From NCBI RefSeq assembly GCF_030271835.1, contig NZ_CP127389.1, positions 1,586,001 through 1,650,000 on the forward strand: a stretch of 64,000 bases of DNA, in the 5' to 3' direction. Below the pieces are notes generated by a model that saw nothing but the letters and a program-made list of their open reading frames with translations, was not told where the DNA came from and did no database searches. The DNA is from Proteus appendicitidis. Lineage in GTDB: Bacteria; Pseudomonadota; Gammaproteobacteria; Enterobacterales; Enterobacteriaceae. A program made the position numbers and the translations under genes. Positions 45,768-56,640 of the stretch are shown piece after piece (position 1 is the stretch's first letter; each line of letters opens with the position of its first letter).

Positions 45768-45802
45768 AAAAAAAGCGGATCATTTTTTGTGATCCGCTTT
45801 AA
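45768..45802. terminator. Terminator after letB
   Basis: AAAGCGGATCA / TGATCCGCTTT, an 11-bp stem with a T-rich loop, 40 bases beyond the letB stop. Confidence 0.8.
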
Positions 45803-45838
45803 ATAAATTATCTAAAATAGAGTAGAATTGCCTAATCT

Positions 45839-48157
45839 TTAAGGTTTAGGTATTGCCGTTCCCCATTCATCCCAATCTTTGGGTTCTTTATCATTTAAAA
45901 TGAAATTCTGTTCCTGTTTTGCTTTCGTTTGTAATGGTGTGGAAGGTGGTGTTGCGAAAGTGATCCCACCACGTATAAATTGCTTGAATGTACCACTACG
46001 AATAACGCCACCAGTTAAACCAAACGAGAAGTTATATCCAGATGAGAGCCAAAACTCTGTATTATTTCGAACAAGGTATTGATATTTTTTACTAATACGA
46101 ATGTGAATTAATACTCTGTCAGACATATTTCCTAGTTCAAGACCTGTTACAGCGCCAACTTCAAGACCACGGTAGTAAATAGGTGTGCCAATTTGTACCG
46201 AACCCGCTTCAGTGGCATTTAACACGAGGTTTAATCCATCGAGATAACGTGAATCTGTAATATTAGAGGTTTGTAATTCAAATTGACGATATACACCACC
46301 ATTGCCAGGTTCTGCTTTGATATAAGGCTGTATCAGTGAATCTAAGTTATCTAATCCTGATGCTGTTAATTCGGGAGTAACAACAGCGAAGCGGCTGCCT
46401 GATCTCGCAAAGGTTTTGACATAATCAGGATAGAGAACAGCAGATACAGTCACTGCTTTTCTATCAGGTGAAAGGATTAATGATTCGACTTGTCCAATAT
46501 CAATGCCTAAATAACGAATAGGCATTCCTTCAGAAAGTTTGCTTGCGTCGTAGGTTTTTAACGTAATTTGAGCGCCGATAGCTCGTGCGCTAGTTTCTGA
46601 TGAATAGAGTTTGTAACGTGAAACGTTGTTATTGATATTTTCGAAATTATCAAAACTGATTGCGCCTTTTAATGCACGATTTAGTGGTGTTGCTTCAACA
46701 GTTAATCCTGAGCCATTAACAGATACTTTAGCTGCCCCTTCAGTCCAAAATACACTCTTTTCTGTGAGTAGATGGCGGTATTGTTTTGAAATATAAACAT
46801 CAATATCAAATTCATCCATTAAAGGTCGAACATCAGTAATTTCACCGACTTGGAATTGATGATAAAGAACCACTGAACCTTTTTGTATCCCAGGAAGACT
46901 TGATGCTTTTAAAGTGAGTGTCACTGGTAATTCATTACCATTAATACTGGCTTTGGCAAAAAAGTCGTTACGATAAAGGCGATACTGTTCTTTAGGTGCT
47001 CCTTTAGTACCTTGAATAAGATGAATACCTCCTTCAAGCCATTCTTGAGGTGCCGCGCCTTGAACTTCAATACCATTTAGACCCATATTGACGTTAATCC
47101 GGCTATTGGCAACAAATTTACTATTTTCATAAATATAATGTTTATATTCAGGGGCGATAATTGCATCAAAAATAACCCCATCATCACTCATATTACGCTG
47201 AATGATTTGCCCAACAGTAATTCCTCTAAAGAGAATAGGTTGCCCTGCATCAACACCCCAACTTTCTTCACTAGTTAGTGAAATAATTAATCCATCTTCG
47301 CCATATATTGCTTTACCTGCATCTACGGAGGTTGCTGATTGTAAAACGAATTGCTGGTTTTTTTGTGCTGGAGGGCTGTTTTCTGGGGAATCAAAAGCAA
47401 TAGCACCATTGATTAAAGCAGAAACGCTTTCCATTTTTACTGATACACCACTTTTTAAATTAAAACTACCTTGAAAGCCAGAGACGTTCCAGAAATGGCT
47501 ATCTTGACGAATTAAGTGGGCGTACTGTTTATCAATACTTAGTTCAATAAAAATACCTTGATTATCAGGGCGAATCGCATAGCTATACACCTTACCAACA
47601 GGAACTTGGCGATAATAAACTTGAGAGTCAACATTGAGTGAGCCTAGTTTTTCTGTCGTTAAGGTTATTAATTGCTGATTTTTATCAATATTAGCTTGAG
47701 GACGAACTTCCTGAGCAATAAATTTAAACTGCTTTTCACCGTCACCCGGTAACATGCTGATATAGTTACCACCAACTAAAGCATCTAGCCCAGATACACC
47801 AGAAAGGCTGGCCTTAGGTGTAACTAACCAAAACTGTGTGTTTTGGCGTAGCGTTGTGGCGAGATCTTTGCGGATATCGGCTGTAACAATAACTCGACGT
47901 AAGTCGTCGCTTAACGTGACATCTTTAACCAAACCCACATCAACGCCTTGATAGCGAATAGGTGTTCTGCCAGAGACAATTCCTGATGCGGATTGAAAAT
48001 CAATCGTGATTTGTACGCCTTTATCTTGCCAATGTTGGAAAAGCAACCAACTAGCAATAAAAATGGCGATGACAGGCAGTAGCCAAAATGTCGAAATTCT
48101 ACGCTTGCGGCGTATTTGGGCTTGTGTGTCCTGAACGTCGTTTTCTTCTTGTTGCAT
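45839..48157 (-). CDS. letB: Intermembrane lipid transport protein LetB/YebT, six MCE domains
   Basis: 772 residues from the ATG at 48157 (MQQEENDVQDTQ). One N-terminal membrane helix (about 25-43) anchors it in the inner membrane. I count six MCE units by the recurring IxYxGxxVGxV motif: RYQGVDVGLV, YYRQVPVGKV, LFRGITVGQI, LYHQFQVGEI, RYLGIDIGQV and YYRGLEVGAV. E. coli LetB has seven in 877 residues. The protein stacks hexameric rings into a tube spanning the periplasm for lipid transfer. It overlaps letA by 59 nt. Confidence 0.93.
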   Translation of the reverse strand: MQQEENDVQDTQAQIRRKRRISTFWLLPVIAIFIASWLLFQHWQDKGVQITIDFQSASGIVSGRTPIRYQGVDVGLVKDVTLSDDLRRVIVTADIRKDLATTLRQNTQFWLVTPKASLSGVSGLDALVGGNYISMLPGDGEKQFKFIAQEVRPQANIDKNQQLITLTTEKLGSLNVDSQVYYRQVPVGKVYSYAIRPDNQGIFIELSIDKQYAHLIRQDSHFWNVSGFQGSFNLKSGVSVKMESVSALINGAIAFDSPENSPPAQKNQQFVLQSATSVDAGKAIYGEDGLIISLTSEESWGVDAGQPILFRGITVGQIIQRNMSDDGVIFDAIIAPEYKHYIYENSKFVANSRINVNMGLNGIEVQGAAPQEWLEGGIHLIQGTKGAPKEQYRLYRNDFFAKASINGNELPVTLTLKASSLPGIQKGSVVLYHQFQVGEITDVRPLMDEFDIDVYISKQYRHLLTEKSVFWTEGAAKVSVNGSGLTVEATPLNRALKGAISFDNFENINNNVSRYKLYSSETSARAIGAQITLKTYDASKLSEGMPIRYLGIDIGQVESLILSPDRKAVTVSAVLYPDYVKTFARSGSRFAVVTPELTASGLDNLDSLIQPYIKAEPGNGGVYRQFELQTSNITDSRYLDGLNLVLNATEAGSVQIGTPIYYRGLEVGAVTGLELGNMSDRVLIHIRISKKYQYLVRNNTEFWLSSGYNFSFGLTGGVIRSGTFKQFIRGGITFATPPSTPLQTKAKQEQNFILNDKEPKDWDEWGTAIPKP

Positions 48158-49355
48158 AAGTATCCCATAGTAAACGACTATCCAACCATTCAACGGCAAG
48201 GATAGTAAGAATAACCGCAGTACCAAAATAAAAAGCCGCTGGCCCCATTGTGAAAGTCATCAATTGATCTCGATTAATCAATGACATCATTAGCCCAATC
48301 ACAAAGAGATCAAGCATTGACCATCGTCCTATCCAAGAGACAAAACGGTATAGTTTCATTCGAAGTAGGGGGTCAATACGAGAATTAAAATGAATGCTTA
48401 ATAATAAGCCCAGCATAATTATAATCTTGAAAAAAGGCACAAAAACACTGGCAATGAAGACAATAACTGCAATTGGAGTATTACCTGAATTCACTAAGGA
48501 AAGTACACCTGAAAAAATAGTGTCTTCACTACGCTGACCATTTAAATAGAAAATAGAAATAGGTAATAGATTTGCAGGTATTAGTAAAATTATTGCTGAA
48601 ATTAATGCAGCCCATGTTTTTTGTAAACTCATTGGCTGTCTTGAGGTATAGCAAGATTTACAACGAGGGCAGTGTGTTGATGGTGTTCTTTTAAAATGAT
48701 AATGACAGGCATGGCAAGTTGCAGGGCTTTTTTCTATTTCTTTTTGTGGATAAAAGCGTTGCCAAAGTTGGTCCATATTAATGTTAATTAGCATTAATAA
48801 GCTGAGTATCATTAAAGAAACAAAAGCAATTAAGCCATTGCCAATATAAACAGTTGCATAATCGCCTAATTTTATTGTTGCAACACCAAGCCCTATTAAA
48901 TAGACATCTAGCATTACCCATTCTTTTAATTTCCCTAACATTAATAAGACTGGGCGAAGATTAAGGCGTAAGCGAGAGCCTAAATGGAGATATAAAATAG
49001 CGATGGGGAGGCTAAGTGGAGCAGCAATAGCACAAAAGGCTACCATTGTTGCTGTAAGAGGAGAGCCTTGCTCTGACATCATGCGAATACCGTCAAGCAC
49101 ATTCGCGGTTATCATTGTGCCTAATAGATGAATTTTAACTAGTGGCTGAGTAAATGCTATTGATGCCAAAATAAGCATTGTAATAGAAAGAATAAGTAGA
49201 CGAGTTAATGACCAAGAACGATAAGATGCGAGTTTGGCTTGGCAACGTGGGCAATAAGCATCTTCTCCACGCTTTAATGCAAGAGGTAGTGTCACGAGGT
49301 GATCACACTCCTGACAGCGTATTGATTTTTTTCCCTTTATTGCGATATTGTTCAC
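48099..49355 (-). CDS. letA: LetA/YebS, PqiA-family inner membrane partner of LetB
   Basis: 418 residues. Two PqiA modules are visible, each with a zinc ribbon (CQECDHL...CPRCQAK and CHACHYHF...CPRCKSC) followed by about four membrane helices with the LDxxxIGL-type motif (MLDVYLIGLGVA, MLDLFVIGLMMS). It is the transporter-like partner of the LetB tube, and the genes overlap, so they are co-expressed. The end of the gene runs out of frame through the letB start. Confidence 0.93.
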   Translation of the reverse strand: MNNIAIKGKKSIRCQECDHLVTLPLALKRGEDAYCPRCQAKLASYRSWSLTRLLILSITMLILASIAFTQPLVKIHLLGTMITANVLDGIRMMSEQGSPLTATMVAFCAIAAPLSLPIAILYLHLGSRLRLNLRPVLLMLGKLKEWVMLDVYLIGLGVATIKLGDYATVYIGNGLIAFVSLMILSLLMLININMDQLWQRFYPQKEIEKSPATCHACHYHFKRTPSTHCPRCKSCYTSRQPMSLQKTWAALISAIILLIPANLLPISIFYLNGQRSEDTIFSGVLSLVNSGNTPIAVIVFIASVFVPFFKIIIMLGLLLSIHFNSRIDPLLRMKLYRFVSWIGRWSMLDLFVIGLMMSLINRDQLMTFTMGPAAFYFGTAVILTILAVEWLDSRLLWDTYATRRKRRSGHTSPNTPQA

Positions 49356-49631
49356 TATGTTGCTCGTTAGTTCGCCTAAGTTGGTTTTCTCAAGAGTTAT
49401 CGTTTGATTAAGCTAAAAAAAAGCACCTATACTCAATGGTTCACAAGTTAGCATTTTTATTATATTTATGCCTTTCATTTTACAATGCAAAGTGTCTGAT
49501 TTTTTTTGTGGGTGTTAAGGGAATATTATCGTTTTTTTAGCCAATTCTTGAAAATGGAGTATTCAACCTCAAGATAAAATAGGCTAAATTACGAGATATG
49601 TTATCTATTTTAGTTACGCAAATAGGATTTA

Positions 49632-50132
49632 ATGATGCCAAAATCGCTTTTTTATCAGGAACTCACTGATAATTTGTCAGCCTTGTTGTCTGGTGAAAAT
49701 GATCTTATCGCATCACTTGCTAATACCAGCGCGCTTCTTTACGAGAAGTTAGATACGATAAATTGGGTTGGGTTTTATCTTAATGATGGTGATTCATTAG
49801 TCCTTGGCCCATTTCAAGGCAAAATTGCTTGTGTCAGAATAGGTTTTGGAAAAGGAGTTTGCGGAACTGCATACTCCGAAAACAGAATTTTAAGAGTAAG
49901 TGACGTTCATCAATTTAGTGGTCATATTGCTTGTGACAGTGCAAGTCAGTCTGAAATTGTTCTACCTTTAGAAGTAAATGGACAAATTATCGGCGTTCTC
50001 GATATTGATAGTCCTATTTTTGATCGTTTTGATAAAAAAGATGAAAATGGGCTTAAAGCGTTGTGTGACGTGCTCTGCGAGCATTTAAAAACTTGTCATA
50101 CAGCAAAATATTGTGAATTTTGTGTAAGTTAA
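49632..50132 (+). CDS. msrC: Free methionine-(R)-sulfoxide reductase
   Basis: 166 residues, GAF fold. Key features are WVGFYL, GPFQGKIACVRI, GKGVCGTAY and HIACDSASQSEIVLPL, which supply the three catalytic cysteines of fRMsr, and FEFCVS-type end CEFCVS. It reduces free methionine-R-sulfoxide with thioredoxin. It is divergent from letA as in E. coli (yebR/yebS). Confidence 0.92.
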   Translation: MMPKSLFYQELTDNLSALLSGENDLIASLANTSALLYEKLDTINWVGFYLNDGDSLVLGPFQGKIACVRIGFGKGVCGTAYSENRILRVSDVHQFSGHIACDSASQSEIVLPLEVNGQIIGVLDIDSPIFDRFDKKDENGLKALCDVLCEHLKTCHTAKYCEFCVS

Positions 50133-50227
50133 CAGGCGTTTGCCATAGAAATTGTTGGCAACACTATTATAATGTCGCTTGTTCATGCCTGCGCTGGTTG
50201 GCAAAACCGTTGTAATCAGGAAATTTC

Positions 50228-50923
50228 ATGGAAAATCAACCTAAGTTGAATAGTAGTAAAGAAATCATCGCTTTTTTAGCTGAACGTTTCCCTAAGTGTT
50301 TTATCGCTGAGGGCGAAGCCCGCCCTTTGAAAGTTGGCATTTTTCAAGATCTTGTTGAAGATCTAAAAGATGAAACTCAACTGAGTAAAACACAGTTACG
50401 TTCGGCATTACGCTTGTATACCTCAAGTTGGCGCTACCTTTATGGAGTTAAAGAAGGAGCAAAACGTGTCGATTTGAATGGTAATGACTGCGGCGAACTG
50501 GAAGCTGAGCATATTGAACATGCTCGTACACAATTAGCAGAAGCTAAGGCGCGCGTTCAAGCTCAGAGAGCAGAACAACGTGCTAAGAAGCGCGAAGCTG
50601 AAGGTGATAAGGAGACCAGCAAACGTCCGGCAGCGAAAAAGCCAAATAATACGCGTCGTCAGCCACCTAAAGATGGTGAAAAACGGCAGCCTCGTCCTCA
50701 AAAAGCGGCTCAAGCACCTCGTAAAGCACCACCACGCCAAAATACTGAAAAGTTAATTCCAGTGAAAGACACATCAGTTCTTACTGTTGGTCAATCGCTA
50801 AAAGTTAACGTTGGTAGCAGCGTGATGGACGCGACAGTGCTAGAGATAGCCAAAGAGGGTGTACGTGTACAATTGCCTAATGGTTTGGCAATGAATGTAC
50901 GCACGGAACATTTAAAGTTCTGA
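50228..50923 (+). CDS. proQ: RNA chaperone ProQ
   Basis: 231 residues. The N-terminal FinO/ProQ domain (about 1-115; [42 protein letters not shown]) is followed by a basic, alanine/proline-rich linker (about 115-180). A C-terminal Tudor-like domain closes the protein ([20 protein letters not shown]). It binds structured sRNAs and 3' UTRs. It is followed by prc 19 bases later, the normal operon. Confidence 0.95.
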   Translation: MENQPKLNSSKEIIAFLAERFPKCFIAEGEARPLKVGIFQDLVEDLKDETQLSKTQLRSALRLYTSSWRYLYGVKEGAKRVDLNGNDCGELEAEHIEHARTQLAEAKARVQAQRAEQRAKKREAEGDKETSKRPAAKKPNNTRRQPPKDGEKRQPRPQKAAQAPRKAPPRQNTEKLIPVKDTSVLTVGQSLKVNVGSSVMDATVLEIAKEGVRVQLPNGLAMNVRTEHLKF

Positions 50924-50942
50924 TACGGAGGCCAACCAGAGC

Positions 50943-53003
50943 ATGAACAAACTTTTAAATGTGGCTTTTGCAATCGGATTAACGTTAACAGGCACTTCTG
51001 TTGTGATGGCTGAGAAACCAGCCACCCCAGCAATGGTAACTATTGATCAGTTACCCGAATTAAAGCAAGAGCCACAACATTCTACCGTGAGCGAGCGAGT
51101 AACCTCTCGTTTTGAACGCTCTCATTATCGTCAGTTCTCGCTAGATGCGAGCTTTTCTGAAAAGATTTTTAATCGCTATCTTAATTTATTAGATTATAGC
51201 CACAATGTGTTGCTAGCATCAGATATTGCCCAATTTGATAAAGAAAAAACCAAAGTAGGTGAATATCTGAAAAAAGGGGAGCTTCAGCCTCTTTATGATC
51301 TCTTTAATTTAGCGCAAAAAAGACGTTTTGAACGTTTTCAATACGCCTTAAACCGCCTAGATAAACCCATGGATTTAACTGGTCAAGATAAGTTTGAGTT
51401 AGATAGAACAAAAGCGCCATGGCCGCAAACTCAAGCTGAGCTAGATAAACTTTGGGATGAAAAAGTAAAATATGATTGGTTAACGCTGAAACTATCTGAA
51501 AAAACAGATAGCGAAGTTAAAGAGACCCTCACTAAGCGTTATAAAGCTGCGTTACGTCGTCAAACGCAAAGCCAAAGTGAAGATGTTTTCCAAATCATTA
51601 TGTCGGCATTCGCCCGCGAAATTGATCCTCATACAAGTTATTTATCACCAAGAAATACCGAAGCCTTTGATTCTGAAATGAGCCTATCCTTAGAAGGCAT
51701 TGGCGCTGTATTACAGATGGATGATGACTACCCTATGATCAACTCTATGGTAACCGGTGGTCCGGCTGCAAAAAGCAAAGAGTTGAAAGTAGGCGATAAA
51801 ATTATTGCTGTAGGGCAACAAAATAAAACGATGGTTGATGTTGTCGGCTGGCGACTTGATGATATTGTTGCGTTGATTAAAGGGCCAAAAGGTAGCCAAG
51901 TAAAATTAGAAGTTATTTCTGATGAGAAAGGCGCTAAACCAAGAACAATCACTTTAGTCAGAGAGCAAATCCGTTTAGAAGACAGAGCTGTTAAGCTAAC
52001 TGAAAAAGTGATTAACGGTGATAAAGTTGCAATTTTGGATATTCCAAGCTTCTATGTTGGTTTAACCAATGACGTAAAAACACAGTTACAAAAAGTGGCT
52101 AAAGATAATGTTTCATCTTTAGTCATTGATTTGCGCGGTAATGGTGGTGGCGCATTAACAGAGGCGATTTCACTTTCAGGATTATTTATTCCGAGTGGCC
52201 CCGTTGTGCAAGTCAGAGATAATAATGGTCGTGTACGACAAGATTTCGATAAAGATGATGTCGTGTATTATAAAGGACCACTGGTGGTTATCGTAAATCG
52301 CTTTAGTGCTTCTGCCTCTGAAATTTTTGCGGCTGCAATGCAAGACTACGGACGAGCGCTAATTGTAGGTGAGCAAACGTTCGGTAAAGGAACAGTTCAG
52401 CAATATCGCCCATTAACCCGTGTTTACGACCAAATGCTAAGCCCTGATTGGCCTGGTTTAGGTTCAGTGCAATACACTATTCAAAAATTCTATCGAATTA
52501 ATGGTGGCAGTACTCAACTTAAAGGGGTAACCCCTGATTTGTTGTTACCAAGCTTTGATAGTGCTGAAATGGGTGAAAGTTTTGAAGATAACGCATTGCC
52601 TTGGGATAGTATCTCTCCAGCAAGCTATCAGCTCTCTGAGTATTCAGACAAGCTGAAGGCCGCGTTAGCGCCATTAACTGAGCAGCATACTAAGCGCATC
52701 GCAAATGACAGAGAGTTTTCGTACATCTTTGCTGATATTCAGCGTTATAACGATGCCAAAGCAAAAGGTGAAGATAAATTTGTTATCTTAAACTTCGCTG
52801 AAAGAGAGAAAGAAAACAAAGAGCTAGAAGCCATCAAATTAAATCGCATTAATGAGCGTTTTAAATTAGAAGGTAAGCCTGCGTTAAAATCACTCGATGA
52901 TTTGCCTAAGGATTATGAGGGGCCAGATCCTTATTTAGATGAAACTGCTAAAATTGCGGTTGATCTCTCAAAAGTGCTTAAGCCTAAGAAATTATTAAAT
53001 TAA
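50943..53003 (+). CDS. prc: Tail-specific protease Prc (Tsp)
   Basis: 686 residues. Signal peptide 1-23, a PDZ domain at about 240-330 (LSLEGIGAVLQMDDDYPMIN, KELKVGDKIIAVGQ), and the Ser/Lys protease core: VNRFSASASEIFAAAMQ holds the nucleophile and QTFGKGTVQQY the lysine. It cleaves periplasmic proteins with nonpolar C-termini, including PBP3 and the MepS hydrolase. GGAGG precedes the ATG. It is intact and of normal length. Confidence 0.96.
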   Translation: MNKLLNVAFAIGLTLTGTSVVMAEKPATPAMVTIDQLPELKQEPQHSTVSERVTSRFERSHYRQFSLDASFSEKIFNRYLNLLDYSHNVLLASDIAQFDKEKTKVGEYLKKGELQPLYDLFNLAQKRRFERFQYALNRLDKPMDLTGQDKFELDRTKAPWPQTQAELDKLWDEKVKYDWLTLKLSEKTDSEVKETLTKRYKAALRRQTQSQSEDVFQIIMSAFAREIDPHTSYLSPRNTEAFDSEMSLSLEGIGAVLQMDDDYPMINSMVTGGPAAKSKELKVGDKIIAVGQQNKTMVDVVGWRLDDIVALIKGPKGSQVKLEVISDEKGAKPRTITLVREQIRLEDRAVKLTEKVINGDKVAILDIPSFYVGLTNDVKTQLQKVAKDNVSSLVIDLRGNGGGALTEAISLSGLFIPSGPVVQVRDNNGRVRQDFDKDDVVYYKGPLVVIVNRFSASASEIFAAAMQDYGRALIVGEQTFGKGTVQQYRPLTRVYDQMLSPDWPGLGSVQYTIQKFYRINGGSTQLKGVTPDLLLPSFDSAEMGESFEDNALPWDSISPASYQLSEYSDKLKAALAPLTEQHTKRIANDREFSYIFADIQRYNDAKAKGEDKFVILNFAEREKENKELEAIKLNRINERFKLEGKPALKSLDDLPKDYEGPDPYLDETAKIAVDLSKVLKPKKLLN

Positions 53004-53036
53004 GTTATCAGTTATAACAACAGATACTTAAAGTAA

Positions 53037-53074
53037 CCCCCCAATAGTTGGATAACCAATTGCTGGGGGGTTTT
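53037..53074 (+). terminator. prc terminator
   Basis: CCCCCCAATAGTTGG (53037-53051) pairs with CCAATTGCTGGGGGG (53056-53070) around a 4-nt loop, followed by TTTT. Confidence 0.9.
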
Positions 53075-53915
53075 ATATTTATATTAGCCAAGATATAAAA
53101 TTACTATTGCCAATCAATGTTTATCAGGCTTTTCATCAAAAATCTTTTTAAGAAAACCAATAATAGTTTCTTAGATGCCACCCTTTATATTTTTAGTTCT
53201 TCTCTATATTAAGTTGCCAGTAATATAAATTATTATTAATGAATGGATATTTAAATTTCACTTTATGTAACTTAATTTTCAATTCGAAATATATCTTGAA
53301 TAAGTTTTGTAAGCTATAAGAGCGAATGCTGGGTTGATTTTTAGATAAGAGGTGAGTTTCTTATTTAATAAGTGGAATAAAAAGATAAAAGGATTATTTA
53401 TTGTGATTAAGATCTCATTTGATAGCATGTCTATTGCAATAAATGTAACATGTTGTGACAATGGTCTCTAAAGTTGACATAAAATTACTATAGTATACAC
53501 ATTATGAAATATTTGCGTCATTTTTGGATATTGACGCGTTAGCTAAAATCTTACCTAAATGATGAGTTATCTTTATTCTATGAGTTCAAAATGTATTTTT
53601 AGAGCAAAATATTATAACTAAAATAATATATTTTTAGAGTAGGGTTCTATACGTAAGGGGTAGTGACTAAAGGCAAATAATCTATAATTTGCTTATAGGA
53701 TTTTATTGCAAAAAAATAAGTAAATATAAATATGGTGAGATATCCATATTGGATTTTTTACGCCAAAAAATGACTCTATTGCTTGAAAATGGTGCAACTA
53801 TAAATTTAATCAAAGGTTATTTTTTAGCTAAATAAAAAAATGGTGTTTTATTAAACTTGCTGAATATAAGTCAGCATAACTTAATTCAAATATTTATTAA
53901 CCAGGTTGCATTAAG
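53075..53915. other. Long gene-free leader before the porin gene
   Basis: About 840 bases, AT-rich, with no reading frame worth calling on either strand. A leader this long suggests a heavily regulated porin promoter. A small hairpin (GCAAATAATCTATAATTTGC, 53673-53692) is visible. Confidence 0.5.
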
Positions 53916-55268
53916 ATGAAAGTAAAAAAAATAGTATTGTTTATGTTGTCTCCTTGCTTCTTAGCAGTAAGCGCTGCTAATGCCGCAAATTGGGAAGACT
54001 CAATTAAAGAAAGCGCGTTTATTTCAGATTCAGAACTTGAACTTTCTACAATCAATATGTGGAAATACTTAAAAACTGAAAACCGTTTTGATAAAGAAGA
54101 GCAACGTTACAGAAAGCAAGTTGCCAATGCTTGGGGTCAAAACTTCCAAGCTGATTTCAAATCAGGTTATTTAGGTGACATCCTAGGATTTGATGTCTCT
54201 TATTATGGTGGTATCAAATTAGGCGCAAGTAAAGACTTCGCCTCTCGTGCAATTTTATATAATGATGATGGCGACGCAAAAGGCTATAACAAAATTGGTC
54301 AACGCTTTGCAAAAGTTAAATTCGATTTAGATCCTGTATTAATTAACGGTAAAGCGGGTTGGTTTACTCTGAAAAATACCGGTATTTTTACAAACTCACA
54401 GCGTTTATCATTAAACAGCTACAATGGTTATGCTACTAACACTGCAATGGGCGACTGGAGCTTAGATTTACTATTCCTTGACGGTAAAGTAATGCGTCGT
54501 GATAGCCCAAATACTGACAGAATGTATTTCAGCGATGGCAATGGCGTTAGACATAATATCGACCATGTGCTGACTGGTGGCATTAACTACAACTCCAAAC
54601 CGTTAAAAGTATTTTATTTCTATGGTCAAGCGGATGATGTATTCCGTCAACATGGTTTAGAAGCAAAATATAAATTAACCTCAGATGTTACTGTTGGCGG
54701 TGTTGTTTATTATCATGATTACGGTAGTGATGGTAAACGTACATTAAGTGATGCCAATAAGGGTAAACGTAACTTTGATAATGACGCATGGCACTTTGCA
54801 GGTACTATGGAATGGCGCATTCCAGAATCACCATGGACATTACGTACAGGTGTGACATATACCGATGCAGAAAAAGCTAATGGTGTTGGTCAATTTGCGC
54901 GTAACCCAATTGGTAATACCCGTGGACGCTTTAACTCACCTGCTTACGCAGATATCGACTATGTACGTGATGGTGAGGTTATGGGTGCATTGGAAGCTGA
55001 ATACAGAATTAGCAAAGAACTGTCTGTTGGTGCGCGTACCAACTATAGTGAGTTCAGCTATTCTGGTGAAAGATTAAAACAAGGGCAATTTGGTTTATTT
55101 AGCTACTGGAAACCTACAAAAAATCTTTCTGTTTCTTTAAGTGGTGGTATCGGCTGGCACCACCAGCAAGAAAACGACTATACCACACCAAAACTTTATG
55201 ATGGTCACTCACAACGAGCTCATTCATTATCAGGCTCTATGACAACAACATATCGTTTTAAAATGTAA
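53916..55268 (+). CDS. OprD-family outer membrane porin
   Basis: 450 residues. The signal peptide (1-23, ending ANA) is followed by FISDSELELSTINMWKYL, QAFQAD-type QNFQADFKSGYLGDILGFDVSYYGG and a chain of amphipathic strands, ending YRFKM. This is the OprD/chitoporin family with 18 strands. The substrate cannot be told; small sugars, amino acids or chito-oligomers are options. It separates prc and htpX, which are neighbours in E. coli, so it was inserted in this lineage. Confidence 0.88.
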   Translation: MKVKKIVLFMLSPCFLAVSAANAANWEDSIKESAFISDSELELSTINMWKYLKTENRFDKEEQRYRKQVANAWGQNFQADFKSGYLGDILGFDVSYYGGIKLGASKDFASRAILYNDDGDAKGYNKIGQRFAKVKFDLDPVLINGKAGWFTLKNTGIFTNSQRLSLNSYNGYATNTAMGDWSLDLLFLDGKVMRRDSPNTDRMYFSDGNGVRHNIDHVLTGGINYNSKPLKVFYFYGQADDVFRQHGLEAKYKLTSDVTVGGVVYYHDYGSDGKRTLSDANKGKRNFDNDAWHFAGTMEWRIPESPWTLRTGVTYTDAEKANGVGQFARNPIGNTRGRFNSPAYADIDYVRDGEVMGALEAEYRISKELSVGARTNYSEFSYSGERLKQGQFGLFSYWKPTKNLSVSLSGGIGWHHQQENDYTTPKLYDGHSQRAHSLSGSMTTTYRFKM

Positions 55269-55305
55269 TTTATAGCGTTAATTGAGTTTATTGCTCGTAT
55301 CAGAT

Positions 55306-55336
55306 GCACGACTTGCATATATTGTGAGTCGTGCAT
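55306..55336. terminator. Hairpin after the porin gene
   Basis: GCACGACT / AGTCGTGC, an 8-bp stem with a 13-nt loop, 40 bases after the stop. It has no T-run, so termination is uncertain. Confidence 0.5.
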
Positions 55337-55675
55337 AAAAATACAGAGATAATGGCTCTATCGATTATCGTAAATGGTGGCATCTTTATGGTAAACCCGT
55401 GGTTATGATATTCAACAATACAAGCCTTTCTTAAATAAATTCCTTTCGTTCGACAAAACAGAAAATTCATATCATCTATTATCAATCTCACTTTATACTT
55501 AAGCTTTAAATGATGCCTAATATTAGGTGTTCACTGACTATTTCTTTATCAAAATGTAAAGTTATATCGTTTTTAATATTAAATAGGTTAAAAAGCTTGA
55601 TAAAATCTAAAAAAGCCTTATTTATAAGACAGTTTTAGCAATGTGATAATTAGATAAAATAGGAACAGTATCAAT

Positions 55676-56554
55676 ATGATGAGAATTGCTTTATTCCTGT
55701 TAACAAACTTAGCTGTTATGTTTGTTTTTGGGATCATCTTATCTTTAACAGGTATACAAGGTCGTAGTGTTCAAGGCTTGATGATCATGGCGGGCTTGTT
55801 TGGCTTTGGTGGTGCATTTATTTCACTATTAATGTCAAAATGGATGGCATTACGTTCAGTGGGTGGTCAAGTTATTGAAAACCCAACTTCAGAAGTAGAG
55901 CGTTGGTTATTAGATACGGTAAGAAGACAATCTGAACAAGTCGGCATTAAAATGCCACAAGTGGCAATTTATGATGCGCCTGATATTAATGCATTTGCAA
56001 CAGGCGCTCGCCGTGATGCTTCGCTGGTGGCTGTGAGTACTGGTTTGTTAGCTAATATGAGTCGAGATGAAGCAGAAGCGGTTATTGCCCATGAAATTAG
56101 CCATGTCGCTAATGGTGATATGATAACCATGACCTTGCTACAAGGTGTTGTGAATACCTTCGTTATCTTTATTTCTCGTATCATCGCTCAATTTGTTGCT
56201 AACTTTATCTCTAATGACGAAGAGAGTGAAAATAGCAATGGAAACCCATGGGTTTATATGGGGGTTTCAATGGTTCTGGAAATTGTATTCGGTATTCTTG
56301 CCAGCATTATTACCATGTGGTTCTCTCGTTATCGTGAATTCCACGCGGATGCGGGTTCTGCAAAGCTTGTTGGCCGTGAAAAAATGATAGCGGCATTACA
56401 ACGTTTGAAAACGAGTTACGAGCCACAAGAAGAGAGTAGCATGATGGCTTTCTGTATCAATGGTCGTAATAAGTCATTCAGCGAGTTATTTTTATCTCAT
56501 CCGCCATTAGATAAGCGTATTGAAGCACTGCGCAATGGTGAGTATTTGAAATAA
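55676..56554 (+). CDS. htpX: Membrane zinc protease HtpX
   Basis: 292 residues. Two N-terminal helices (about 5-25, 33-53), the zinc site [15 protein letters not shown], two further helices (about 155-175, 195-215) and the third ligand in [13 protein letters not shown]. The HPP motif ([14 protein letters not shown]) closes it. It works with FtsH in quality control of inner-membrane proteins and is usually under CpxR/heat-shock control. It is complete. Confidence 0.96.
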   Translation: MMRIALFLLTNLAVMFVFGIILSLTGIQGRSVQGLMIMAGLFGFGGAFISLLMSKWMALRSVGGQVIENPTSEVERWLLDTVRRQSEQVGIKMPQVAIYDAPDINAFATGARRDASLVAVSTGLLANMSRDEAEAVIAHEISHVANGDMITMTLLQGVVNTFVIFISRIIAQFVANFISNDEESENSNGNPWVYMGVSMVLEIVFGILASIITMWFSRYREFHADAGSAKLVGREKMIAALQRLKTSYEPQEESSMMAFCINGRNKSFSELFLSHPPLDKRIEALRNGEYLK

Positions 56555-56606
56555 GATTGAATGATAGCATTAAAGAAAATATGGTTAATGCTTCGCTAAA
56601 AATAGA

Positions 56607-56640
56607 AACGCCAGAGAGTTAAATCTTTCTGGCGTTTTTT
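56607..56640. terminator. Terminator between htpX and abiEii
   Basis: AACGCCAGA / TCTGGCGTT with T-run, 52 bases after htpX; the last bases reach the minus-strand stop. Confidence 0.85.

Noticed and set aside
47202..47474. Plus-strand frame inside letB
   Set aside because: It is antisense to a well-conserved MCE region with no independent support.
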